From contig CAJOMU010000001.1 in assembly GCA_905235735.1 (NCBI GenBank), forward strand, positions 62,001 to 126,000: 64,000 nucleotides of DNA. The letters run 5' to 3'. Below the pieces are notes generated by a model. It saw only the letters and a program-made list of their open reading frames with translations, had not been told where the DNA came from and did no database searches. Below are positions 36,296 to 45,086 of the stretch, in pieces (the stretch's first letter is position 1; each line of letters starts with the position of its first letter). Source of the stretch: an uncultured Synergistales bacterium (GTDB lineage: Bacteria; Synergistota; Synergistia; Synergistales; Aminobacteriaceae). The translations under genes and the position numbers were made by a program.

Positions 36296-37036
36296 ATGAC
36301 AAGAAAAATTTTCATATTCGCATTAATCTTTACGCTCGCATTCTCGTCTGTGTCTTTCGCAGAGACAGGCCCAGTTCCGCCGTCAAAAGGTCAATGGGCA
36401 TTAGCTCTCGAATCAAAATCACTTCTCTACTCGAAAGCCGACAGGGGATCAAGAAACCGTGAAATCGAAATGCCAGATGAATGGATACGCGTCCCCAGCG
36501 CAGTACGTGATGATGATAATTATCTCTGGTACAGCGTGAACATTGACGGTCGTAAAGGCTGGCTTCCACAGAACGGAATACGCCTGAAAATGGGAGGAAA
36601 GAGCAAAGCAGCATCAAATCTCTACAAGACCTACGCAAAGACACGAAGAAATATCACTAGCAGATCATCGCGTTCATGGACGAAAAGCAATGATGACGGA
36701 GTAACGATGTACACGTCAGACAACGGAGAATTCTGGGTACGTGAAAGCAAAAGAGGAGTTGAAGATGTATACTTCCATACAAGCGACCACGAGACATGTG
36801 AATTATTCTTCGGAACTGACTTAATCGGAATGTATCAGACAAAACTGCGCTCAAAACTCGGAACTCCTACAATGCGTGAAAGTCCATACGAAGATATCAA
36901 TACGAGCATTCTCTCATTTGAACTTTCAGATAGAGATATGACACTTTCGATTACGCTTGTACGTGATGAAGGCGATGAAGAAGGCAAAGTTGAATCCGTT
37001 GCATTATATCGCGGCAGAACGGGAAGCAATGACTGA
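36296..37036 (+). CDS. Exported protein with SH3-like region, function unknown
   Basis: 246 residues with a clear signal peptide (cleavage after VSFA, about residue 21). The region around 30-100, ending in WYSVNIDGRKGWLPQNGI, looks like a bacterial SH3 domain. A basic Ser/Arg-rich linker (about 105-130) and a C-terminal domain (about 130-246) that I do not recognise follow. Strong CGGAGG ribosome binding site. The cbiB start codon directly follows its stop, so it is cotranscribed with cobalamin genes, but nothing in it suggests corrinoid binding. Confidence 0.7.
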   Translation: MTRKIFIFALIFTLAFSSVSFAETGPVPPSKGQWALALESKSLLYSKADRGSRNREIEMPDEWIRVPSAVRDDDNYLWYSVNIDGRKGWLPQNGIRLKMGGKSKAASNLYKTYAKTRRNITSRSSRSWTKSNDDGVTMYTSDNGEFWVRESKRGVEDVYFHTSDHETCELFFGTDLIGMYQTKLRSKLGTPTMRESPYEDINTSILSFELSDRDMTLSITLVRDEGDEEGKVESVALYRGRTGSND

Positions 37037-37981
37037 TTGAATTTCGCATTAACGTTATGCATTTCACTTCTGCTTGATGCGATTCTCGGAGACCCGATGA
37101 GCTTTCCTCATTCTGTTAAACTCATCGGGAATCTAATCACATTCCTGAAATCAAAATTATTCACTGATACACATTCATTCATTCGCGGCCTCGTTCTATG
37201 TTCACTAACACTCATAGTAACGGGGCTTGCTGTTTCATTCATACTCTTCACCACTGACTGCAATATTTTGGTTCAGATATACCTGCTGTATTCTGCGATT
37301 GCATGGAGAGACCTCAAAGATGAAACTATGCCTGCCGTATTCGCATTAATGAATCAAGATATAGAAGCCTCACGAAAATTCTTGTCGCGTGTTGTAGGAC
37401 GTGATACAGATAAACTCAATGAGACCGAAATCACTCGTGCAATCATTGAGACAATAGCGGAGAATTCAATTGACGGAATAATATCCGTCATGTTCTATGC
37501 GGCTTTGGGATATGCATTCAATCACTCATACGGAATGGCAGTATTTGTGTGGGTGTTCAAGGCAGCAAGCACACTCGATTCAATGATAGGATATGAACAC
37601 TATCATGAATTCGGGAAGGCGAGTGCGAGACTTGATGACATTCTGAACTTCATACCCGCGAGACTTGGAGGATTGATTATCATTCTTGCAGGGATATTCA
37701 CAGGCCATGATGTGAAACATGCGTTGAGAGTTTTCATTCACGACAGGAAAAAGCATAAGAGTCCGAACAGTGCACATTCTGAGAGTGCATTTGCAGGAGT
37801 GTTATGTGTGAGGCTTGGAGGAGGTGCATATTACGACGGCATATTTGAATCACGTCCGTATATCAATGAATGTGCTGACAATCCGAAGATCTCAGATGTC
37901 TTCAGTGCATATGAACTTCTTGATGTATCATGTTCACTCTTTACATTTATGCTAATATTCTTCACATGGATAATATACTGA
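37037..37981 (+). CDS. cbiB: Adenosylcobinamide-phosphate synthase (CbiB/CobD type)
   Basis: Membrane enzyme that attaches the aminopropanol (or its phosphate) arm to adenosylcobyric acid. 314 residues; signatures DAILGDPMSFPHSVKLIG, ARKFLSRVVGRDT, ENSIDGIISVMFYA and KAASTLDSMIGY are all present. Start TTG at 37037, immediately after the stop of the upstream gene. Followed with overlap by the threonine-phosphate decarboxylase and cobyric acid synthase, so this is a late-pathway corrinoid cluster. Confidence 0.93.
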   Translation: MNFALTLCISLLLDAILGDPMSFPHSVKLIGNLITFLKSKLFTDTHSFIRGLVLCSLTLIVTGLAVSFILFTTDCNILVQIYLLYSAIAWRDLKDETMPAVFALMNQDIEASRKFLSRVVGRDTDKLNETEITRAIIETIAENSIDGIISVMFYAALGYAFNHSYGMAVFVWVFKAASTLDSMIGYEHYHEFGKASARLDDILNFIPARLGGLIIILAGIFTGHDVKHALRVFIHDRKKHKSPNSAHSESAFAGVLCVRLGGGAYYDGIFESRPYINECADNPKISDVFSAYELLDVSCSLFTFMLIFFTWIIY

Positions 37982-38952
37982 CACTTCACGGAGCTAACCC
38001 TGAAAATTTATACCGAGCATTCAATATTACAATGCCTGATAAGATTATCGACTTCAGCATAAACACAAATATACTTTCATGGCCAAGCATAAACATAAAT
38101 CTTGAGGAACTTGCATCGCATTACCCTGACCCTGATTGCAATTCACTTCGCAGATTAATATCTGAACGTGAGAACATAAGCCCTGAACGAATACTCTTCA
38201 CGAACGGAATCAATGAGGCAATATATCTTCTCTCACAATCACTTTCAGGAACGACAGCGATACTTCAGCCATGCTACTCTGAATATAAGCGTGCATTCAG
38301 AACCTCACATGACGCATTCAGACTTGATGACGCAGGACATTTCGACAACTTCATACTCACGAACCCGAATAACCCGACAGGAAAATATATCCCTGACTTG
38401 TCGCGAATTATAATGCGATACCCTGATACGATGTTCATAGTTGATGAGGCATATATAGATTTCCTGATTCATGATTCAGTTCGTGAAAAGCTGTGTGAAT
38501 TCAGGAATGTAATTTTGCTTCGTTCACTCACGAAATTTTTTCATCTCAGCGGAGTACGTATCGGTTATGTGATTGCAGATGAAAATTTAATTTCGGAACT
38601 CAAAGCGATACAACCGACATGGAGCGTGAATTCAATTGCACAGGAATTAGCAGAACGATTCCTGAATGACGAAACTTTTTATGCTGACACACAAAAATTC
38701 TATCGCAAGAATACTCCTGCGTTCATTGATTCACTGAGGGCTTCAGGCTTTCATGTCATGAATTCTGATGTTCATTACTTCCTAATTCAGGTTGATGATG
38801 ATATTTCGATGATAAGGCACTTGCTGATGAATGGAATTGCAGTGAGGCACACAAGAAATTTTGCGGGTCTCAACGGAAGATATATACGAGTTGTAACCAG
38901 ACAGCCAGACGAGAATGAAATCTTTGTGAGGGTGTTAAAATATCAATCATGA
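37966..38952 (+). CDS. cobD: Threonine-phosphate decarboxylase-like PLP enzyme
   Basis: Fold-type I PLP enzyme of the histidinol-phosphate aminotransferase family. Position between cbiB and cobyric acid synthase, and the opening LHGANPENL resembling the family's HGG motif, point to L-threonine O-3-phosphate decarboxylase (CobD), which supplies aminopropanol phosphate. The PLP lysine lies in RSLTKFFHLSGVRIGY, and NPNNPTG and DEAYIDF are present. I start at ATG 37966, inside the end of cbiB, rather than at 37930. HisC is the alternative, but a separate hisC occurs at 58956. Confidence 0.85.
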   Translation: MDNILTLHGANPENLYRAFNITMPDKIIDFSINTNILSWPSININLEELASHYPDPDCNSLRRLISERENISPERILFTNGINEAIYLLSQSLSGTTAILQPCYSEYKRAFRTSHDAFRLDDAGHFDNFILTNPNNPTGKYIPDLSRIIMRYPDTMFIVDEAYIDFLIHDSVREKLCEFRNVILLRSLTKFFHLSGVRIGYVIADENLISELKAIQPTWSVNSIAQELAERFLNDETFYADTQKFYRKNTPAFIDSLRASGFHVMNSDVHYFLIQVDDDISMIRHLLMNGIAVRHTRNFAGLNGRYIRVVTRQPDENEIFVRVLKYQS

Positions 38953-40133
38953 AAGGAATAATGATTCAGGGAACATCAAGCGATTCAGGAAAGAGTTTCA
39001 TTGTAACAGGGTTATGTCGTATGCTCTCAAACATGGGAATGAATGTATGCCCCTTCAAATCACAGAATATGTCCAACAACGCATACGTTACTCATGGCGG
39101 ATTAGAGATAAGTAATGCACAGGCAGTTCAGGCACAAGCCGCAAGATTGAACCCTGAAGTCTTCATGAATCCGATTCTCCTGAAGCCCATACACAACCAA
39201 TCCTCAGAGATAATTCTGAACGGAAGAGTATTCGCACATTCAACGAGACATTACAGAGAGTTCACGCAGAATGAAGGCATTCGTGCAGTACGTGAATCAC
39301 TGAGACACATTGAGAGACACTTTGATGCAGTGATAATTGAAGGTGCAGGAAGTCCCGCAGAAGTGAATCTGAATGACACTGAGATTGTGAACATGAAAGT
39401 TGCACGTGAAGCAGACGTTAATGTTCTTCTTGTCGCTGACGTTGACAGAGGCGGTTCACTTGCATGTGTTGCAGGTACACTTGATCTTCTTGGCCAAGAC
39501 CGAGAACGTGTGAAGGGGATAATCTACAATAAGTTTCGTGGAGACATTGAGCTGTTCAAAAGTGCGGTTGAATGGACAGAAGATTACACCGGCATAAAGG
39601 TTGTCGGAGTGATTCCGTTTCTTGAGGACGTGAAGATTTCTGCTGAGGATTCACTGAACATACATTCGAGCATTAAGAGCAATGCAGGAATTAATATCGG
39701 TATCATCAAATTTCCGTACATATCGAACTTCAACGACTTTGATTCATTCATTCATGAGCCGGACGTGAATCTAATCTACATTGATGACAATACAACCATA
39801 AGACGCTTTCATGAACTTGATGCAATTATTCTCCCTGAAACAACGAATACATCTCTTGCGTTGAACTGGCTCAAAGATTCGGGACTTGATACGATGATTG
39901 AAAACTTTGACGGCTTCATCTTCAATGTATGCGGAGGACTTCATGTTACGTGCAATGAATGGCTGAACATGATACGTGAAAAGAAAGGTTTCGGCACGCA
40001 TGAAGCGATTGACACACGCGCCGTAAATGAAGATTCGTATGATGAGATTGCGAGAGTGTTAGCTCAGAACCTCGACATAGATTTTATTCTGAGACTAATT
40101 CACCATGAAGACACCATGCTTCAGCCTGAGTGA
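38949..40133 (+). CDS. cobQ: Cobyric acid synthase, internally shortened amidotransferase domain
   Basis: ATP-dependent amidation of adenosylcobyrinic acid a,c-diamide. The N-terminal synthetase domain is normal: MIQGTSSDSGKS P-loop, FKSQNMSNNAYVT, EGAGSPAEVNL, DVDRGGSLA. After DAIILPETTNTS the class I glutamine amidotransferase region is much shorter than usual: the protein goes quickly to FNVCGGLHVT, then to a tail (YDEIARVLAQNLDIDFI) that matches the normal C-terminus. At 394 residues it lacks about 100. Ammonia-dependent activity or inactivity is possible. Its last 50 bases overlap miaB on the other strand. ATGA overlap with cobD. Confidence 0.85.
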   Translation: MKGIMIQGTSSDSGKSFIVTGLCRMLSNMGMNVCPFKSQNMSNNAYVTHGGLEISNAQAVQAQAARLNPEVFMNPILLKPIHNQSSEIILNGRVFAHSTRHYREFTQNEGIRAVRESLRHIERHFDAVIIEGAGSPAEVNLNDTEIVNMKVAREADVNVLLVADVDRGGSLACVAGTLDLLGQDRERVKGIIYNKFRGDIELFKSAVEWTEDYTGIKVVGVIPFLEDVKISAEDSLNIHSSIKSNAGINIGIIKFPYISNFNDFDSFIHEPDVNLIYIDDNTTIRRFHELDAIILPETTNTSLALNWLKDSGLDTMIENFDGFIFNVCGGLHVTCNEWLNMIREKKGFGTHEAIDTRAVNEDSYDEIARVLAQNLDIDFILRLIHHEDTMLQPE

Positions 40134-41430
40134 TTCTGACATTCACGAACTGACCGATTAAACTCTTCTTACCCTCGAAGATTACAACTTTATCTGAAGG
40201 AGTTCGTCCCTGCAATAAGCCTTCACCTTTTGGAGCAGGAGCATCAACCAGAACCTCGAATACATGGCCTTGAAGATTCTGATTTATGCTGAGTGTTATG
40301 CTGTCTTGAAGTTCATTCAGCCTGTTCAACCTATCAAGTCTAAGTTCAACAGGCAATGCACCTGTCATTGTTGCGGCAGATGTACCGTCACGTTCAGAGT
40401 ATGCGGCAGAGTGAACGAGGTCAAAGCGAATCTCCTCAAGTGCACTCATCGAGTCAGCAAAGTCTTCTTCCGTCTCACCTGGAAAACCTACGATTAAATC
40501 TGTAGTGAGTCCCAATTCGGGAACATGTTCACGAGTCATAGCGACTTTGGCAAAATATTCTTCGCGTGTATACTTCCGGTTCATGAGCTTCAAGATATGA
40601 TTGCTTCCTGACTGTATCGGAAGGTTAAGCGACGGGCAAACTGTTTTCTCACTGGCCATGACATTAACGATGTCCTCTGTGAAATCCTGCGGCAATGACG
40701 TTACGAACCGAACGCGTTTAATTCCGTCTAACTGTGCAACGTTCTTCAACAGCCATGCAAAATTCAAGCCTATATCTTTTCCGTAGCTGTTCACGTTCTG
40801 ACCCAACAACGTAATCTCCTTCACCCCGTCATGAATCAGCATCTCACATTCAGCGAATATGTCATCAGGTTTACGTGAAACGAATCTTCCTCTCACATAC
40901 GGAACGATACAGTAAGTGCAGAAGTTATCACAGCCGTGTGCAATCGTAACGTATGCCTTGTACTTGTTCTCGCGCTTTATGGTTATGTCATCAGAATCAA
41001 AATCCAGAGCGTGAAATTCTCTCGCGTCAGTATCGAGAAGATTGATTCGTGATTTCGGATGAGCTTCAATCTGTTCTATTGCATTTGGAAGCATACCAAT
41101 ATGACGAGGCCCTGCAACCAGTCTCACATAGGGGAATCTGGATAATGCTTTTTCACCTAGCCTTTGAGCAATGCATCCTGTGAGAGCGATTAAGGGTTTA
41201 TGATTCTTCTGCCATGATGATTCATAGAGACCGAGCTCACTCCACACTTTTTGTTCAGCCTTAGCGCGTACACTGCACCCTGTAATCATCACAACGTCAG
41301 CATCAAATTGATTCTCTTCTGGAATTTCCTCCCAGCCTCTTGAACATAGAACTGTGCGAACGCGATCGGCATCATAGACGTTCATCTGACAGCCGTAAAC
41401 TTTCACGCAGAATTTTTTATTTGCCTGCAT
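40084..41430 (-). CDS. miaB: tRNA-2-methylthio-N6-dimethylallyladenosine synthase MiaB
   Basis: Radical SAM methylthiotransferase acting on A37 of tRNAs. N-terminal UPF0004 domain with CYGCQMN, radical SAM motif HGCDNFCTYCIVPYVRG, and a C-terminal TRAM domain (about 380-448). 448 residues. The start codon shares one base with the purB stop, so it is coupled to purB. Its 3' end overlaps the convergent cobQ by 50 bases. Confidence 0.94.
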   Translation of the reverse strand: MQANKKFCVKVYGCQMNVYDADRVRTVLCSRGWEEIPEENQFDADVVMITGCSVRAKAEQKVWSELGLYESSWQKNHKPLIALTGCIAQRLGEKALSRFPYVRLVAGPRHIGMLPNAIEQIEAHPKSRINLLDTDAREFHALDFDSDDITIKRENKYKAYVTIAHGCDNFCTYCIVPYVRGRFVSRKPDDIFAECEMLIHDGVKEITLLGQNVNSYGKDIGLNFAWLLKNVAQLDGIKRVRFVTSLPQDFTEDIVNVMASEKTVCPSLNLPIQSGSNHILKLMNRKYTREEYFAKVAMTREHVPELGLTTDLIVGFPGETEEDFADSMSALEEIRFDLVHSAAYSERDGTSAATMTGALPVELRLDRLNRLNELQDSITLSINQNLQGHVFEVLVDAPAPKGEGLLQGRTPSDKVVIFEGKKSLIGQFVNVRITQAEAWCLHGELVSE

Positions 41431-42734
41431 TACTCCTCGAAAAACCTCGCAAATATTTCATCTACATATCTCAGATAATAATCATTCTCAAACAGATTCT
41501 TCAGGCTCTCCTCATCAACCACATCATGAAGCCTCTCATCACTCAGCAATAATTCAAGAAAACTCACCTTTCCGTTAGCTGAAGCTGTCTTCATCGCATT
41601 CTCCTGAACAATCGCGTATGCATCTTCACGAGAGAGTTTCAATTCATCGAGAAGGAATGTAAGCACTCTCTGAGAATATACGAGTCCATTAGTCATGCTG
41701 ATATTCTCCTTCACTCGTTCCTCATCAACGACAAGTCCGCCCAAAATCTTCGTCATACTCCTCACCATGAACGCCGCAACATTGAACGCATCAGGCCATA
41801 TCACTCTCTCAGTTGAAGAATGGCTTATATCTCTTTCATGCCACAACGCAACATTCTCCATTCCCGTTAATGCATAACCGCGAAGTAATCTCGACATTCC
41901 GCAGATACGCTCGCATTTAATTGGGTTACGCTTGTGAGGCATCGCACTTGATCCCTTCTGACCTACACCGAAAGGTTCAAATGCTTCACGCACTTCTGTC
42001 CTCTGTAAGTTTCGAATCTCAAGAGCCATTCTCTCAAGTGTACAGCCCATAACCGCAAGTGCATTTAGAACAGCTGCATGACGATCACGCTGAAGAATCT
42101 GATTTGATACCTTTGCTGGTTCAAGGCCAAGAAGTTCACACACTCTTGCTTCGAGTTCAGGTGAACACATTGCGTATGTACCTACTGCTCCCGAAATCTT
42201 TCCGGCTGATATATCTTTGCGTGCGTATTCGAGCCTTCCTTTATCGCGTAAAAGTTCAGAGTGCCAGTTCAGGAAGCGAAGTCCCAATGACATAGGCTCC
42301 GCATGAATTCCGTGTGTCCGTCCCATGCATGGAAGATACTTATACTTCTTCGCGAGTTCAATCACAACTTCATCAAGTTCATCGAGCGCATTAATAACTA
42401 TGTCTAACGAATCACGAAGCATTATTGAACTTGCTGTGTCTAATATATCGCTTGAAGTCATTCCAAGATGCAGATACCTTCCATTCGCACCTATGTTTTC
42501 AGCTACTGCACTCACAAACGCTACTACATCATGCTGTGTCTTTTTCTCAATCTCATGTACTCTTTCAACCGTGAAGTGCGCATGCGAAACTATATCTTCA
42601 AGTGCATCTTCTGGAATGCGTCCCATTTCGCACCATGCACGGCATACGGCAAGCTCAACATCAAGCATAACCTTCAGCCTGTTGTAGTCGTCCCATAAAG
42701 CAGACACATCATGCTCTGAATATCTTTCAATCAT
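41430..42734 (-). CDS. purB: Adenylosuccinate lyase
   Basis: Purine synthesis enzyme cleaving SAICAR and adenylosuccinate. Signatures: TSSDILDTASS, GRTHGIHAEP and the fumarase-superfamily loop GSSAMPHKRNP. 434 residues. Driven by a near-consensus promoter 45 bases upstream; first gene of a purB-miaB operon. Confidence 0.95.
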   Translation of the reverse strand: MIERYSEHDVSALWDDYNRLKVMLDVELAVCRAWCEMGRIPEDALEDIVSHAHFTVERVHEIEKKTQHDVVAFVSAVAENIGANGRYLHLGMTSSDILDTASSIMLRDSLDIVINALDELDEVVIELAKKYKYLPCMGRTHGIHAEPMSLGLRFLNWHSELLRDKGRLEYARKDISAGKISGAVGTYAMCSPELEARVCELLGLEPAKVSNQILQRDRHAAVLNALAVMGCTLERMALEIRNLQRTEVREAFEPFGVGQKGSSAMPHKRNPIKCERICGMSRLLRGYALTGMENVALWHERDISHSSTERVIWPDAFNVAAFMVRSMTKILGGLVVDEERVKENISMTNGLVYSQRVLTFLLDELKLSREDAYAIVQENAMKTASANGKVSFLELLLSDERLHDVVDEESLKNLFENDYYLRYVDEIFARFFEE

Positions 42735-42778
42735 GTATATGCAATCTCTCCATATGAAAAATTTTTGATTATGTCTGA

Positions 42779-42807
42779 ATTTTAATTGCGGTATAAAATC
42801 GCGTCAA
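42779..42807 (-). promoter_or_regulatory. Sigma-70-type promoter of purB-miaB
   Basis: On the minus strand TTGACG (42807-42802), a 17-base spacer and TAAAAT (42784-42779). Expected start near 42772, leader about 38 bases. Identical hexamers occur at three other promoters in the window. The rest of the 156-base purB/YjbH gap holds GTGTAAAAT at 42853-42860, a possible -10 for the YjbH gene, but no -35. Confidence 0.8.
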
Positions 42808-42890
42808 GCAAAAATAATTACTAATGCATGTGTAATTTTTCGGGATTTTTAGTGTAAAATAATGCAAAAATTCAATTAGGGGAGATCATT

Positions 42891-45041
42891 TTGCGGAAGG
42901 GTCTAACTGGCTTATTATTTATCATACTATTCACGGTGATACTTTCATGTCAGGCTTCAGCTTCCACTTCAGGAAATACAGGTTTAACAGGTCTATGGGA
43001 ATATCCCACAGCAGAAATGCCTGAAGACGGAACAGGAAGATTCGGCTATACAAACGCATCACCCTATGCATTTTATTTTATCGATTTAGCTTGGCTTCCA
43101 TGGTTTGAAATTAATGCAAGACTATCTACATTCGACGGTATCCCGGCAAACAGTCAACCTGATTCACGCGTATATATGGACAAGGCAATAGACCTTAAAG
43201 CTATTCTATGGCACAACAACGACCCAGAAAAATGGTATCTTCCGTCAATTGCATTCGGTATCGTCGATATGATGGGAACAGAACTTATGCGTGCATGGTA
43301 TGGTGCAGCAACATGGAGATGGGGAAGTGTTGCCGCAACTGTAGGGTACGGTACGGACAGATTGAACGGTGTGTATGCAGGAATTGAATGGGACATTGCA
43401 AACTGGCTTACGTTTAAGGCAGAGTACAGTCCACTTGATTACGAGGAAGACAAGGTAGGGAGCAGAAGAATACTTGATGAACTTCCTTCAAGTAAATACA
43501 ATTTCGGAATCGTTCTCAAAGCTCCATGGGGTATGCAGGGTTCAGTGAGTTATCAGAGAGGCGATGAATTCGTCTTCACAATCTCACAGCGAATAGATCT
43601 CAAAGGGCCGTTCTTCGGAAATCACAAGAAAAATTACGGCACTGACGGAGAAGCAAGGATTATTAACTGGGACAATACAGATAAAACAGAATTGCTCTCC
43701 CGAATCAAAACAGGTATCGAAAAATATGTGCGTGTCCGTGATGTTGATATAAAACTTGAAGACACAGAAGAAGGAAAGAGATTAACATTAGGGTATGAGA
43801 ACTATGGATATTCTTCACATGCTGAGGCCATGACAAGAGTTTTAGTTCTTCTTGCTTCAGTTATGCCGGAGACAACTGAACTTGTTCTTGTGCATAAGAA
43901 TGCAGGAGTTCCTGTAGTGAGTGCACAATTTCCAGGACAATTATTATTTGATCTCAGAACACATTCACTCAGAAATGAAGACCCGATACATGCATCAATT
44001 TTTGCGTGGGCAGGTTCAAATTCAGGAATTGAAGACGCAGATGAGAAACACATTCTTCAGAGCAAAGCACAGCATGAAGTGAAAGCAATGGTAGTATATG
44101 AGCCTCGAATAGATCAGACGCTGTATAAGGATTACATGGACAGATGGGATATAGACTTAATTTACAACGGAAGATATTCAAACGGCTGGGGCAGTGTGAT
44201 AGATATTCGTTTCCCCATTCATAACAACGTGGACACTGAAAACATAATGGGCTTATGGTGGGAGAAAGATTTGAATGATGAGATAAGAATTCAGCAGTTA
44301 GGCATGACATACGCAAACAGAATAGGCTCATCAGGACGCGCATGGTTCTTCGGTGAAGGAGGCTATCTCGATGAAGAATGGTTCGGTTCTAACCTCTGGG
44401 CGAGATATTACGGTGAGAGCGGAAACTGGTGGATTGGTGCAAGAGTTGCGGCATACAGGGACAGAGACCCCGAATCGTTCGGAGGTTTCACTGATGGAAG
44501 GTTCATGTATTTAGGCGGAAGGCCAAGAGGAGTTGATAATGGCCGCGACTGGTGGAACACAATGTTTGTTCAGGCAGGCTATCACTTTGAAGATCTCGAT
44601 ATTGATCTTCAGGCTGAATGGGGAAGTTTCGTTGACGATGATAAAGGCTACAAGATTTCACTTACCAGACATTGGGATGATACAGCAATTGGCTTCTGGT
44701 ATATTGATACGGACGTAAATGCACCCGATAAGGACTTCACGAAGGCAGGCGTACACATGGAAATTCCTGCGGAGAAATGGTTCGGTTCATGGTTCGGGAA
44801 TTCAAGCTCTCATGTATGGGAACAGGATACAATGTTCTTATCGACATGGAGGATGCATTCAGGGCGTGAAGGAGGGCACATAAGAACACCTGAAAGAATG
44901 ATGAGCCAGCTCAGACCTGCGGCAATGAAACGCAATGTAGAGAGGCTGCTTATGGATTACTGTTCATACGAGGAGGGTGAAGTGAGATATAAAGAAGAAT
45001 CAGAACAGGCAAAAAGCCTTCTTGAATACATTTTCAAGTAG
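42891..45041 (+). CDS. YjbH-family exopolysaccharide outer-membrane protein
   Basis: Secreted protein of 716 residues. The signal sequence has a possible lipobox (VILSC). The mature part opens with the YjbH-family segment GNTGLTGLWEYPTAEM and ends in long beta-barrel-like repeats rich in aromatic residues and Trp. YjbH proteins act in exopolysaccharide export or cell-surface assembly at the outer membrane; the exact role is not established. Start TTG at 42891 with GGGGAG upstream. Followed by an SLBB/Wza-type export gene, which supports a polysaccharide role. Confidence 0.82.
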   Translation: MRKGLTGLLFIILFTVILSCQASASTSGNTGLTGLWEYPTAEMPEDGTGRFGYTNASPYAFYFIDLAWLPWFEINARLSTFDGIPANSQPDSRVYMDKAIDLKAILWHNNDPEKWYLPSIAFGIVDMMGTELMRAWYGAATWRWGSVAATVGYGTDRLNGVYAGIEWDIANWLTFKAEYSPLDYEEDKVGSRRILDELPSSKYNFGIVLKAPWGMQGSVSYQRGDEFVFTISQRIDLKGPFFGNHKKNYGTDGEARIINWDNTDKTELLSRIKTGIEKYVRVRDVDIKLEDTEEGKRLTLGYENYGYSSHAEAMTRVLVLLASVMPETTELVLVHKNAGVPVVSAQFPGQLLFDLRTHSLRNEDPIHASIFAWAGSNSGIEDADEKHILQSKAQHEVKAMVVYEPRIDQTLYKDYMDRWDIDLIYNGRYSNGWGSVIDIRFPIHNNVDTENIMGLWWEKDLNDEIRIQQLGMTYANRIGSSGRAWFFGEGGYLDEEWFGSNLWARYYGESGNWWIGARVAAYRDRDPESFGGFTDGRFMYLGGRPRGVDNGRDWWNTMFVQAGYHFEDLDIDLQAEWGSFVDDDKGYKISLTRHWDDTAIGFWYIDTDVNAPDKDFTKAGVHMEIPAEKWFGSWFGNSSSHVWEQDTMFLSTWRMHSGREGGHIRTPERMMSQLRPAAMKRNVERLLMDYCSYEEGEVRYKEESEQAKSLLEYIFK

Positions 45042-45086
45042 AATAATATAGATATAGGACGAAATAAAAATTTTTCAGAGGTGATT

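Noticed and set aside
36980-37040. Cobalamin riboswitch before cbiB
   Set aside because: There is no intergenic space, since the start codon follows the upstream stop directly, and no cobalamin-box core is seen before 36296.
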